A stretch of 44,453 nucleotides of DNA from Caldifarciminota bacterium UBA6260 (GTDB lineage Bacteria > Hydrothermota > 32-111). Where the stretch lies: assembly GCA_002441125.1 (NCBI GenBank), contig DJVI01000021.1:1-44453 (forward strand), given 5' to 3'. Below are positions 17,535 through 26,009 of this stretch, one piece after another; positions within the stretch are counted from its first letter, which is position 1; each line of letters opens with the position of its first letter. The position numbers and the translations under genes are program-made. The notes under the pieces are model-generated. The model had not been told where the DNA came from and ran no database searches. It saw only the letters and a list, made by a program, of their open reading frames with translations.

Positions 17535-17751
17535 TTTAAAATTGCTTTTAGATTTTGAAGACAAAATGGAGGCTATTATAGTAAAATCTCTTCTTGAAAG
17601 TAACGGTATAAAAGTTTTTCTTTCTTCAGATGATGCTTACGGTTACTATCCTTCACTTGATCTTGAAAATAGAGTAAAAATTTTCGTTCTCGAAAAGGAT
17701 TATGAAATAGCAAAAGAGATCCTTTCTAAAGGTTATGAAAAAGAAGAATAA
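17524..17751 (+). CDS. DUF2007-like small protein
   Basis: The 75-aa protein resembles the DUF2007 'putative signal transducing' fold: EDKMEAIIVKSLLESNGIKVFLSSDD followed by VKIFVLEKDYEIAKEIL. These small proteins bind no known ligand. The ATG at 17524 lies inside the folC 3' end (11-bp overlap); an in-frame TTG at 17512 would add four residues. Confidence 0.75.
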   Translation: MENDLKLLLDFEDKMEAIIVKSLLESNGIKVFLSSDDAYGYYPSLDLENRVKIFVLEKDYEIAKEILSKGYEKEE

Positions 17752-18793
17752 TATTTTTTTCATTTTTTTATTTTTTCTTATAGTATCCTGTAGCAGATTG
17801 CCAAAAGATGATCTTTTCAAAGAATATCTTTATATAAAAACACATAATAGTTTTGAGAACACAACTATAAATGAAAATATTCAGAAAGATATTTCTTTGG
17901 TTTTAAAAAATCATAAAGTTCCCTATGGAGTTGTAATAATTTCAGATGTGAGGGATGGTAGAATACTCGCTATAGATGAGTATTCCAAAAGGGGATACGA
18001 TATAGGCAAATACATAAACAAACCACTTCAGGCTGCATCCATATTCAAAATAGTAACATTTTTCGCTTCACTCAGATCTAATGTTTACAACAGCAGGGAT
18101 ACTATAAAATATTATGACAGAATGTACTCGGAACTCAGAAACTATCTCAACAGAAGGCAAACTACTAAAGTTTACAACAAAACAACGGTAAAAGAAGCGA
18201 TGGCTTTTTCTAACAACTCAGCATTCGCTGAAATATCTTTGAAACTGAAAAGAGAAAAGATTGTTGATTCTGCCGAAAGATTATTTTTTACCGGAGAAAA
18301 GATAAGGGGAATAAACACAGGTTTTATAGAGTTACCTGAGGATTCAAGTTCTCTTATAAAACTCGCATCTGGACTCGAATATTCATATATGTCTCCACTA
18401 CACGCATTGCTTATAATTATGTCGGTTGGAAATGATGGGAAACTCGTTTTACCTTATATAAATAAAAATGATAGTAAGAAGAGTTTGAATGTTATGGAAA
18501 AAAGCATAGCAAATGAGATTTTGAACTCTCTCTCTTTGACAACAAAAATTGGAACAGCAAGAAAACAGTTCTCAAAAAATCCAGAGATTTCATCAAAAAC
18601 TTACGCAAAAACAGGATCTCTATACGCTAACGATCCTGATGGTTATTATAACTGGTTTGTGGGGATTTACGATGGAGATAAAAGCAGGTATGGAATAGTT
18701 GTTCTGACCGTTAACGATCCCCAGTGGGCTGTTAAAGCAAACTATATAGCATTTAAAGCTATAGAATTCATAAAAAAATATGAGGAAAATTGA
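17735..18793 (+). CDS. Penicillin-binding transpeptidase-like lipoprotein
   Basis: The 352-aa protein has a lipoprotein signal (LIVSC, Cys19) and the three active-site motifs of penicillin-recognising enzymes: SIFK (Ser102-Lys105), SNN (159-161) and KTG (292-294). There is no transglycosylase or dimerisation domain, so it is shorter than class A or B PBPs. A cell-wall transpeptidase or carboxypeptidase at the inner face of the envelope is inferred. It overlaps the DUF2007 gene by 17 bp. Confidence 0.85.
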   Translation: MKKKNNIFFIFLFFLIVSCSRLPKDDLFKEYLYIKTHNSFENTTINENIQKDISLVLKNHKVPYGVVIISDVRDGRILAIDEYSKRGYDIGKYINKPLQAASIFKIVTFFASLRSNVYNSRDTIKYYDRMYSELRNYLNRRQTTKVYNKTTVKEAMAFSNNSAFAEISLKLKREKIVDSAERLFFTGEKIRGINTGFIELPEDSSSLIKLASGLEYSYMSPLHALLIIMSVGNDGKLVLPYINKNDSKKSLNVMEKSIANEILNSLSLTTKIGTARKQFSKNPEISSKTYAKTGSLYANDPDGYYNWFVGIYDGDKSRYGIVVLTVNDPQWAVKANYIAFKAIEFIKKYEEN

Positions 18794-20225
18794 TTTTTCT
18801 TCTCTTAACATAAAAAAATTTTTGAATGATGAGGTTTTAAATCTTCTTCCTTCAAAGATAGAAAAAGTTTATTTTCAAAATTTTTTGGATGAAAGATTTT
18901 TGACTTTTGAAACTGAAAAATTTAATCTAACTTTTCTGTGTAATAAAAACTTTTCCTTTATCTTCAAAGATACTATTGTTGGAGAAAAGTTGAAAATAAA
19001 TTTTTCTGAGAGTTTGAAAAATTTTTGTAAAGGTGTCAGGATAAAAAATATAGTTCAGTTCGGTTTAGAAAGGATCTTAAAGTTTGAACTTTCAAATGGT
19101 AAAAATATTATATTTATCCTTATCCCTTCAAAATTCAACATAATAATTACCGATGAGAATTTAAAAATTTTAAATCTTTACTCTTTTCCAAAAGATAATG
19201 AGGGAGAGATGATATACAGAATAGGAGAAAAAATAGATGTAAAATTTGAAGAGGATTATTTAAAATATATCGATAACAGAACAAAAAAATTCATAAGTGA
19301 AAAAGATCTTGATTTAAAATCTGTTTTGGATTTAGAGAATTATCTTCTTGAAAATAAAGGAAAATTTTTTATTTCTCCTTTTGTTGATGAAGGGTCAGTT
19401 GTTATAAAAAAAGATCCTTTGATAACAAACCTTGTTAAAGAGTATTTGAATTTTGAAGAGGAGAGTTTAAAGGATAAAAGAAAATTAACACTATTAAAAC
19501 AGATTGAAAAAGAGATAGAAAATATAAAGGAAAAGTTAGAAAATGATGAAGGAAAAAATTTTGATTTGAAAAGGAAAGATCTTTTCGAAAAGATTGAGAC
19601 TTTGAAAGAAAACTCTATCAAAATAAATGAGCCCGGTAATTACAAACTAAAATCGATTTATGATGAAAATAAAATTGTTGAAATATTTGTAGAGAAAAAT
19701 CCATTTTACACTCTCGATAAACTTTATAAGAGCTTGAAGGAGTTAAAAGAGGATTTTGAAAAGTTTAATTTAAACAGAGAAAAACTTTTAAAAAGGTTAA
19801 CTGAACTTGAGAAGAAAAAAGAAAATATAGACAGGATGCCAATAGAGTTAAAAAAAGAAAAAGAGGAAAAAAAGGTAGGGAAAATTTTTTATTCTCCAAA
19901 TGGATTTACCGTTTTATGTGGAAGAAACAGCGAGGAAAACGATTTTTTGACTTTGAAAGTTGCATCTAAAGATGATCTTTTTTTCCATGCAAGGGAAGCT
20001 AAGGGAGCACATGTGATTTTGAAAAAAGGGGGAAGAATTCCAAAAAAAGAGGATATATATTATGCTGCTTCCATTGCTGCTTATAATTCAAAAGGAAAAC
20101 ATTCTAAACTCGTTCCAGTATCATATACTGAAAGAAAGTATGTAACAAAAAGAAAAGGAAGTAAAAGTGGTGAGGTTGTCCTTTTGAGGGAAGAAGTGAT
20201 ATTCGTTGAGCCAAGAGAAAAATAA
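18780..20225 (+). CDS. rqcH: NFACT / RqcH-family ribosome quality-control protein
   Basis: The 481-aa protein has NFACT-N, coiled-coil (about 230-370) and NFACT-R parts. The C-terminal NFACT-R core reads DDLFFHAREAKGAHVIL, AAYNSKGKHSKLVPV and KRKGSKSGEVVL. RqcH binds the obstructed 50S subunit with peptidyl-tRNA and recruits tRNA-Ala for tailing. The usual Asp-Arg motif (D97-R98 in B. subtilis) appears here as Glu97-Arg98 within QFGLERILKF. The protein is about 90 residues shorter than typical. It is the last gene of the run. Confidence 0.88.
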   Translation: MRKIDFSSLNIKKFLNDEVLNLLPSKIEKVYFQNFLDERFLTFETEKFNLTFLCNKNFSFIFKDTIVGEKLKINFSESLKNFCKGVRIKNIVQFGLERILKFELSNGKNIIFILIPSKFNIIITDENLKILNLYSFPKDNEGEMIYRIGEKIDVKFEEDYLKYIDNRTKKFISEKDLDLKSVLDLENYLLENKGKFFISPFVDEGSVVIKKDPLITNLVKEYLNFEEESLKDKRKLTLLKQIEKEIENIKEKLENDEGKNFDLKRKDLFEKIETLKENSIKINEPGNYKLKSIYDENKIVEIFVEKNPFYTLDKLYKSLKELKEDFEKFNLNREKLLKRLTELEKKKENIDRMPIELKKEKEEKKVGKIFYSPNGFTVLCGRNSEENDFLTLKVASKDDLFFHAREAKGAHVILKKGGRIPKKEDIYYAASIAAYNSKGKHSKLVPVSYTERKYVTKRKGSKSGEVVLLREEVIFVEPREK

Positions 20226-20254
20226 TTGAATTTAAATAAAAAATAAGTTAAAAT
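20226..20254 (+). promoter_or_regulatory. Possible promoter of iorAB
   Basis: TTGAAT (20226-20231), a 17-nt spacer and TAAAAT (20249-20254). GGAGG follows at 20266-20270 ahead of the ATG at 20277. TATAAA at 20259-20264 is an alternative -10 without a clear -35. Confidence 0.4.
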
Positions 20255-20276
20255 TTAGTATAAATCGGAGGTTTTT

Positions 20277-22022
20277 ATGAAAGAACTGCTATCGGGAAAT
20301 GAAGCGGTTGCAAGAGGTGCCTTTGAGGCTGGAGTTTATTTTGCATCCGCATATCCGGGTACTCCATCAACAGAGATACTTGAAAATATGGCGAAATATA
20401 GAGAAGTGCATTCACAATGGTCTGTAAATGAAAAGACTGCACTCGAAACTGCGATAGGTGCTTCCTTCGGTGGAATGAGAGCTATAGTTACGATGAAACA
20501 TGTTGGATTGAATGTTGCAGCTGATCCATTGTTTTCAGTTGGATATATTGGAGCAAAGGGTGGACTTGTTATAGTAACTGCTGACGACCCTGGAATGCAT
20601 TCTTCACAGAACGAGCAGGACAACAGGAATTATGCGAGAGCAGCAAAGGTTCCTATGCTTGAGCCTTCAGATTCACAGGAAGCGAAAGATTTTACAAAGA
20701 TAGCTTTCACAATAAGTGAAGAGTTTGATACACCTGTTATTCTCAGACTGACCACAAGAATCTCTCATTCGAAAAGTGTAGTCCAACTTGGTGACAGAGA
20801 AATAGTCCCGATCAAAGGGTATGAAAAAGACATAAAAAAGAATCTCATACTTCCAGCACATGCAAGGTTACTTCACAAAAAAGTTGAGGAAAGGTTTGGA
20901 AAACTTAAAGAACTTTCAAACGATTTCAAATATAATTTTATAGAATATAAAGACAAAAAGGTTGGAATAATAACTTCAGGTATATCATACCAGTATGCAA
21001 AAGAAGCGATGCCTGATGCATCATTTTTGAAAATATCTCTGACATGGCCATTACCAGAGGAATTGATAAGAGAGTTTGCGAAAAATGTTCAGGTCATATA
21101 TGTTGTTGAGGAGAATGACCCATTCCTTGAAACTGAGATCAAGGCTATGGGAATAGATGTTGTTGGAAAAGAACTAATTCCCGAAGTCGGTGAACTTAAC
21201 CCTTACATAGTAAAAGTTTCACTTGGAGTTATAAAACCTTACACTCCAAAACAGGTTGAAGTTAAAGCAACTCCAAGACCACCAGCATTATGTCCCGGTT
21301 GTCCACACACATCAGTTTTTTATGCTATAAATAAAAATAAACTTATAGCAACTGGTGATATAGGTTGTTATACCCTTGGAGCACTACCGCCGCTTAACGC
21401 TATGGATACTTGTGTTGATATGGGAGCATCTATAACGAACGCTATAGGTCTTGAGTATGCTTTAAAAAAAGCGGGTGACAACAGAAAGATAGTTGCCGTT
21501 ATAGGTGATTCAACTTTTTACCATTCTGGAATAACGGGACTTATCGATATGATCTACAATGGAGCAAAGGGAACCGTTATTATTCTTGATAATTCTATTA
21601 CAGCAATGACCGGTCATCAGGATAACCCGGGAACTGGTAAGACATTGATGGGAGACGAAGCACCTAAAGTAGATATAGAAAATCTTGTCAGAGGACTTGG
21701 AGTTAAAAATGTGAGGGTTATAGATACATACAATCTCGAAGAGGTCATTAAAACTGTTAAAGAGGAGAGTGAAAGGGATGAACTTTCAGTTATAATAGCG
21801 AGAAGACCATGTATGCTTTTACCTGATATGAAAAAAAAGAAATTTGATAAATATGAAGTTGATGAAACCAAATGCACTGGTTGTCAGATGTGTGTAAAAA
21901 TAGGTTGTCCAGCAATATCTTTCGATAAAAACAAAAAGAAAGCTAACATCAACTATGATCTTTGTGTTGGATGCTCATTATGTTTTCAGGTTTGCAAATT
22001 CAACGCTATCAAAAAAGTTTAA
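20277..22022 (+). CDS. iorA: Indolepyruvate:ferredoxin oxidoreductase, alpha subunit
   Basis: The 581-aa subunit oxidatively decarboxylates aryl pyruvates to aryl-acyl-CoA, reducing ferredoxin. The N-terminal pyrimidine half (NEAVARGAFEAGVYFASAYP) is followed by the TPP-binding half (GDIGCYTLGALPPLNAMD, about 362-380; GDSTFYHSGITGL). A C-terminal 2x[4Fe-4S] ferredoxin domain carries CTGCQMC...C and CVGCSLC...C (about 531-575). IorB follows 9 nt downstream. This points to anaerobic amino-acid fermentation. Confidence 0.96.
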   Translation: MKELLSGNEAVARGAFEAGVYFASAYPGTPSTEILENMAKYREVHSQWSVNEKTALETAIGASFGGMRAIVTMKHVGLNVAADPLFSVGYIGAKGGLVIVTADDPGMHSSQNEQDNRNYARAAKVPMLEPSDSQEAKDFTKIAFTISEEFDTPVILRLTTRISHSKSVVQLGDREIVPIKGYEKDIKKNLILPAHARLLHKKVEERFGKLKELSNDFKYNFIEYKDKKVGIITSGISYQYAKEAMPDASFLKISLTWPLPEELIREFAKNVQVIYVVEENDPFLETEIKAMGIDVVGKELIPEVGELNPYIVKVSLGVIKPYTPKQVEVKATPRPPALCPGCPHTSVFYAINKNKLIATGDIGCYTLGALPPLNAMDTCVDMGASITNAIGLEYALKKAGDNRKIVAVIGDSTFYHSGITGLIDMIYNGAKGTVIILDNSITAMTGHQDNPGTGKTLMGDEAPKVDIENLVRGLGVKNVRVIDTYNLEEVIKTVKEESERDELSVIIARRPCMLLPDMKKKKFDKYEVDETKCTGCQMCVKIGCPAISFDKNKKKANINYDLCVGCSLCFQVCKFNAIKKV

Positions 22023-22031
22023 GGAGTGATT

Positions 22032-22616
22032 ATGGAAAATAAAAGAATAATAATCGCCGGTGTTGGTGGTCAGGGAATTCTCCTTGCTTCAGACCTTCTT
22101 TCTGATGCTGCAATGAGAGCTGGTTTCGATGTAAAAAAATCTGAGGTCCATGGAATGAGTCAAAGAGGAGGAGATGTTGTTAGTCATATAGTTTTTGGTG
22201 AAAAAGTATACTCTCCTTTGATATCTTATAATGAAGCTGATGTTATACTTGCTTTCGAGCAGATAGAATCTTTAAGGAATATAGATTTTTTGAAAGATGA
22301 CGGAGTTATGATAATAAATACAACAAAGATTTTACCACTTCCTGTTGCGGCTGGACTTATGGATTATCCTGAAGATCCGATAGGTGAAGTGAAAAAGTTT
22401 ATTAAGAAAACTTATGTTGTTGATGCTGAAAAAATTGCAAAAGAACTTGGGAATATAAAAGTGATGAATGTTGTTCTTCTTGGCTTTCTTTCAAAAAACA
22501 TTAAAGAGATTGAAAAAAAATATTGGGATGAATCTTTAAAAGAAAGATTACCTGAAAAAGTTTTTGAAATAAATTTTAAGGCATTTAACAGAGGTTACAA
22601 CTTGGAGGAGAAATGA
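22032..22616 (+). CDS. iorB: Indolepyruvate oxidoreductase, beta subunit
   Basis: The 194-aa gamma-type subunit has GVGGQGILLASDLL at the N-terminus and the SEVHGMSQRGGDVVSHIVFG segment that contacts CoA. The ATG at 22032 is chosen because AAGGAG (22021-22026) sits five bases upstream; an in-frame GTG at 22026 overlaps that site. It forms the alpha2-beta2 complex with IorA. Confidence 0.95.
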   Translation: MENKRIIIAGVGGQGILLASDLLSDAAMRAGFDVKKSEVHGMSQRGGDVVSHIVFGEKVYSPLISYNEADVILAFEQIESLRNIDFLKDDGVMIINTTKILPLPVAAGLMDYPEDPIGEVKKFIKKTYVVDAEKIAKELGNIKVMNVVLLGFLSKNIKEIEKKYWDESLKERLPEKVFEINFKAFNRGYNLEEK

Positions 22617-23824
22617 AAATAATATATGGTGTTGGCGGTCATGGAAATGGCCATATAACGAGAAGCACCCATGTTATAAACTTTCTTGAAAAAAATGGGT
22701 GTAAGGTAAAGATTTTAACCTATGGACAGGGAATAAAATATTTAAACATTGTTAAAAAGGATGCCGATTATCACGATATATCTGGATTCGATATCATATA
22801 TAAAGATGGTGTTGTTAGAAATTACAGAACCTTTTATGAGTTTTTAAAAAGACTTCCACTTAACACAACTAAACAGTTCATATACTTTTTTAAAATGCTC
22901 TATCAGTATAAACCTGATCTTGTTATATCAGATTTTGAGCCATTTTCACAAATATTTGCAAAAACTGTTGGGGTGCCACTTATAAACATTGATAACAACA
23001 TCACCGTTAACATTTTGAAAGAGATACCTGACGAAACATCTTTTACTGAAAAATATTTTACACAACTTGTAATAAAACTTGTTGAAAGAAAAGCAAACTA
23101 CCATTTCGTTCTGTCTTTTGCCGACAAATTCATAGATTTACCAAAAGAGTCAAAATACAAGGTAATCATAGTTCCACCTATAATAAGAAGAGAAGTGATT
23201 GAGATTGCAAAGAAAAAAGAGGATGGAGATTTTATTCTTATTTATCAAACATCGAAAAGCTTGATAGAAAAGATAAACGAACTAACAAAAAGTTTTCCAG
23301 AAGTAAAATTCGTTTCCTATGGATTGGATCTTGAAGAAAGAAAAAATCTAAAGAAAGAAAATTTTTCAAGAGAAAATTTTTTGGAAGATCTTTCAAAATG
23401 CAAGGGAGTTATAACAAATGGTGGATTCACTCTTATAAGTGAATCCATATATCTCAAAAAACCTATTTTCTCTGTTCCAATAAAAGGTCAGTATGAACAG
23501 AGAGTTAACAGTTTTCTTGTTGAGAAGATGGGATATGGGAAATCATCTTTGGATTTTTCAACAAATGATTTTAAAATATTTTTGAGAAATATTGAAGATT
23601 ACAAAAAAAATCTTGAAAATTATATTCAGGATGAAAATAAAATTTTCGAATCGAAACTTTTAAAAATAATTTCAAAAATAGAGCCGGGTTCTTTGAACAG
23701 ATTCTATGAAACTATATTTATTACTGTAATCCCTGTGATACAGTTGAACCTTCTGAAATTTTTCTTTGCTAAGATTTTCCCTATTTACAAAAAGCAGATA
23801 AAAAGGTTAAGAAATATTATCTGA
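22613..23824 (+). CDS. MJ1255-type glycosyltransferase-like protein
   Basis: The 403-aa protein has a GT-B fold look. N-terminal YGVGGHGNGHITRST is the nucleotide-sugar glycosyltransferase glycine loop (family 28 / MurG-like), and the C-terminal half has ITNGGFTLISESIYLKKPIF, the donor-binding segment. It resembles the group typified by the MJ1255/VC2487 proteins. Substrate unknown. The start overlaps the iorB stop by 4 bp, though a metabolic link to iorAB is unclear. It converges with the next gene, overlapping its 3' end by 8 bp. Confidence 0.78.
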   Translation: MKIIYGVGGHGNGHITRSTHVINFLEKNGCKVKILTYGQGIKYLNIVKKDADYHDISGFDIIYKDGVVRNYRTFYEFLKRLPLNTTKQFIYFFKMLYQYKPDLVISDFEPFSQIFAKTVGVPLINIDNNITVNILKEIPDETSFTEKYFTQLVIKLVERKANYHFVLSFADKFIDLPKESKYKVIIVPPIIRREVIEIAKKKEDGDFILIYQTSKSLIEKINELTKSFPEVKFVSYGLDLEERKNLKKENFSRENFLEDLSKCKGVITNGGFTLISESIYLKKPIFSVPIKGQYEQRVNSFLVEKMGYGKSSLDFSTNDFKIFLRNIEDYKKNLENYIQDENKIFESKLLKIISKIEPGSLNRFYETIFITVIPVIQLNLLKFFFAKIFPIYKKQIKRLRNII

Positions 23825-24197
23825 TATTCTCTTTCAATTTTTCAATCTTTTTGTTGTACCAAAAAATCGCATTTTCATAATCACCGATCATCTCATAAAC
23901 TTTAGCTATCTCATCTTCAGTGTAATCTAAATTCTTTTCGATTTTTATTTCATCATCTTTATCTTTTATTCTTTCAAGAATTTTTTTTATCTCTTCAGTT
24001 TCAAAATTTTTTTCAAGTAGAAAATAACAGAGTTCTTTTGCTCTTTTGAAAAATCCAAGTCCTTCGAGTGCTATTATCTTGTAGAATTTTATGTTGAGAT
24101 CATCATTATCTTTTTCGAGTTGTTCAAGGATGTCCAAAGCTTCTTTAAAGAGTCCCTGTTTCAGAAAAATTTTTGCTGCGGTTAGAGTCTTAAACAT
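23817..24197 (-). CDS. Small TPR-like helical protein
   Basis: The 126-aa protein carries two to three tetratricopeptide-like helical pairs: AAKIFLKQGLFKEALDILEQ, KIIALEGLGFFKRAKELCYF and EIAKVYEMIGDYENAIFWYNKK. There is no signal peptide. Function is unknown; protein-protein contact is usual for TPRs. It follows the Cys-rich gene with a 2-nt gap, so the two are probably cotranscribed. Confidence 0.7.
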   Translation of the reverse strand: MFKTLTAAKIFLKQGLFKEALDILEQLEKDNDDLNIKFYKIIALEGLGFFKRAKELCYFLLEKNFETEEIKKILERIKDKDDEIKIEKNLDYTEDEIAKVYEMIGDYENAIFWYNKKIEKLKENIR

Positions 24198-24199
24198 TA

Positions 24200-24412
24200 T
24201 TACAGTTCTCTTTGATTTTCTTCGGTACCTTTATAACAGTAAGAGTTGAATTTATATTTTTTTTCATTATGGTATTTACATTTTGCACAAAGACAATCAC
24301 CTGTTATAATATCTTCGAAAATTTCAGTGAATTCATCACAGAAAAATTTTGAGTTGGATTTCTTTTTATAATTCTTGCATTTGACACATAAACACTCGAT
24401 TTTTTTATTCAT
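24200..24412 (-). CDS. Cys-rich 70-aa protein made of two tandem CxCxxC units
   Basis: The protein is an internal duplication. ECLCVKCKNY with a downstream Cys (FFCDEF) is followed by DCLCAKCKYH with a downstream Cys (SYCYKG). Each unit has four cysteines, so each could bind one zinc or iron-sulfur centre. It recalls DUF2769-like CICxxCP proteins, but I cannot assign it. AAAGGAG-type sequence precedes the ATG (reverse complement of CTCCTTT at 24419-24425). It is the upstream gene of a two-gene unit with the TPR protein. Confidence 0.65.
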   Translation of the reverse strand: MNKKIECLCVKCKNYKKKSNSKFFCDEFTEIFEDIITGDCLCAKCKYHNEKKYKFNSYCYKGTEENQREL

Positions 24413-24481
24413 AAAAACTCCTTTATTAAAATTATAAAATCGATTAAAAAAAATACAATATAAAAAAAATAAAAAAAACTC

Positions 24482-24509
24482 TTGAAAAAATTTTTTTTTG
24501 TGATATAAA
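24482..24509 (+). promoter_or_regulatory. Predicted promoter of the Lys-rich microprotein
   Basis: TTGAAA (24482-24487), a 16-nt spacer and TATAAA (24504-24509) immediately preceded by TGA, an extended -10 (TGn). AT tracts surround the -35, which could act as an UP element. Divergent from the Cys-rich gene. Confidence 0.6.
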
Positions 24510-24542
24510 TTTTTTAGAAACCTTTAACAAGTAGGAGGGACA

Positions 24543-24608
24543 ATGCCAGCAAAGAAAACGGCTAAGAAGCCAGCGAAAAAGGCAGCAAAGAAAACAACAA
24601 AGAAGTAA
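24543..24608 (+). CDS. 21-residue Lys/Ala/Pro microprotein resembling a histone H1 tail
   Basis: The peptide begins MPAKKTAKKPAKK and ends AAKKTTKK. Eleven of 21 residues are lysine, in KK pairs separated by A, T or P. This is the composition of the DNA-binding tails of H1-like bacterial proteins (Hc1/AlgP type), but without a globular part. AGGAGGG lies at 24533-24539, four nt before the ATG, a strong site. A promoter upstream and a perfect terminator downstream make it a monocistronic unit. DNA or RNA condensation is inferred from composition. An alternative is a leader peptide regulating the gene downstream. Confidence 0.7.
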   Translation: MPAKKTAKKPAKKAAKKTTKK

Positions 24609-24623
24609 GCAGCGGGAAAAAGT

Positions 24624-24652
24624 AGAGCCGGTCACAGACCGGCTCTTTTTTT
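24624..24652 (+). terminator. Intrinsic terminator after the microprotein
   Basis: A perfect 10-bp stem AGAGCCGGTC / GACCGGCTCT with an ACA loop (24624-24646) is followed by TTTTTTT. It is the clearest intrinsic terminator in the window. It starts 15 nt after the microprotein stop. Confidence 0.92.
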
Positions 24653-24664
24653 ATGGGGGGTTTT

Positions 24665-25693
24665 ATGAAACAGATCGTTATACTTCACAACAAAAAAAGA
24701 ATAGAAAAATTTTTTGGAAAGAATTCACTGATAAGTATTCAGGATACTCTTGTATCATCTCTTGGTGAACTTCTTTTTGTGGATGTTGAAGATGGTAACG
24801 AAAAGAAAGCAAAAAAATATATCTTTGAAGAACTTAAGGATTCAATACTTGTAATAATAGGTAACGATGATCTTTTCCCATTCTATAGAATCAAATCACC
24901 AATAGATGATGGAGATGGAATAATTTTGACTGACAACTTTTTTGTTTGTGAAGATAAGGAATTAATTTTTCCTGAAATAGAAATAACAAGGATACCAAAC
25001 TCAACAGATGACAATTTGAAAAGTTTTATAAGCAAAGTTGAAAAAATTTTGTCTAGTAAAAATGTAAAAATTTTTGAGAAGAATGGGATAACAGCCCAGA
25101 TATGGGAAAAAGCATCATTTGAAGTTTTTAATAAAATAAAAGGTCAGGGAGAGATTTTGATTTCTCCACCATTTGATGTTTCAAAAAAATACGATTTTGA
25201 AAATTTTACCGGCTCATTCTATTTCAATCTACATGGAAGCGATGAACTCCCGGGTTGGTATGGACAGAGAGCAAGAAACTCTGATTACAAAGAAGAATAT
25301 CCACTCGCATTACTTCCAAAAAGTTTTAAAAAAGGAATAAAAGACTCCTTTTTCTTTTCCGAAGCGTGTTTTGGAGGCTATATATACAAAAAGAAAGAGA
25401 ATGATTCTATAGTATTAACTGCATTGAAAAACTCTTTTCTATTTTGTGTTGCTTCAACTGCAACCGCCTATGGACCTTTGTATCCACCTTCAAGTGAGGC
25501 TGATCTTTTAGCTAAACTATTTTTTGAAAACATTCAAAAAGGTTACAGATCTTCTCTTTCATTTTTAAATGCTAAAAAAGAGTTCGCAAGATTTAATCTT
25601 GAAAAAAACAGATACCTTGATGAAGATGATAAAAAAACATTGATAGAGTTTACTCTATATGGCAATCCTTTAGTGGAGGTCTCTTATGAATAA
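24665..25693 (+). CDS. Caspase-like (C25 gingipain-type, clan CD) protein, intracellular
   Basis: The 342-aa protein has no signal peptide. Clan-CD features are IIGNDDLFPFYR (about 64-75), the catalytic His190 in FNLHGSDELPGW, Cys235 in FFSEACFGGY, and the closing LYGNPLVEV. Secreted C25 enzymes (gingipains, type IX components) share this core, but this one looks cytoplasmic. A cysteine protease is inferred; target unknown. The ATG at 24665 follows GGGGGG (24655-24660); an in-frame ATG at 24653 abuts the terminator. The next small gene overlaps it by 8 bp. Confidence 0.7.
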   Translation: MKQIVILHNKKRIEKFFGKNSLISIQDTLVSSLGELLFVDVEDGNEKKAKKYIFEELKDSILVIIGNDDLFPFYRIKSPIDDGDGIILTDNFFVCEDKELIFPEIEITRIPNSTDDNLKSFISKVEKILSSKNVKIFEKNGITAQIWEKASFEVFNKIKGQGEILISPPFDVSKKYDFENFTGSFYFNLHGSDELPGWYGQRARNSDYKEEYPLALLPKSFKKGIKDSFFFSEACFGGYIYKKKENDSIVLTALKNSFLFCVASTATAYGPLYPPSSEADLLAKLFFENIQKGYRSSLSFLNAKKEFARFNLEKNRYLDEDDKKTLIEFTLYGNPLVEVSYE

Positions 25694-25946
25694 AAAAGAA
25701 TTAAAAAACCTTGTCGATAAAATTGTTAAGGAAAAGTATGAAGAGTATTCTGAAATCAAACCTTCAGTTAAGGAAATAAAAACTGATACAGAAATTGTCC
25801 AGAAAAAATTAAAAATGAAAGTGAAACCTGTTGAAGAGAAACTTTACTCTTTCGTATACCTTTTAGAAAAAAAGCCATTCAAAAAAGTTTTAAAGATAAC
25901 TGTTGATGAAAATGGAAATATAAAAAAGATTGTTGAGAGCAGATAG
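25686..25946 (+). CDS. Small charged protein coupled to the caspase-like gene
   Basis: This 86-aa protein is lysine- and glutamate-rich. It has an N-terminal helix (KKELKNLVDKIVKEKYEEY) and a short C-terminal beta pair (KVLKITVDENGNIKKIVE). I recognise no family. It overlaps the protease gene by 8 bp with GTGGAGG just upstream, so translation is coupled. It could be a partner, inhibitor or substrate. It lies just outside the left 25-bp element. Confidence 0.6.
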   Translation: MNKKELKNLVDKIVKEKYEEYSEIKPSVKEIKTDTEIVQKKLKMKVKPVEEKLYSFVYLLEKKPFKKVLKITVDENGNIKKIVESR

Positions 25947-26009
25947 ATTTTTAGTTTGTATTTAATCGTTTTTATTATTTCTGTTTTTCAAAATTTTGCT
26001 TAAAAAAGT

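Noticed and set aside
24444..24635. Minus-strand frame antisense to the Lys-rich microprotein
   Set aside because: It runs through the promoter, the terminator stem and the microprotein; its Cys/Leu-rich product is the shadow of the Lys/Ala codons.
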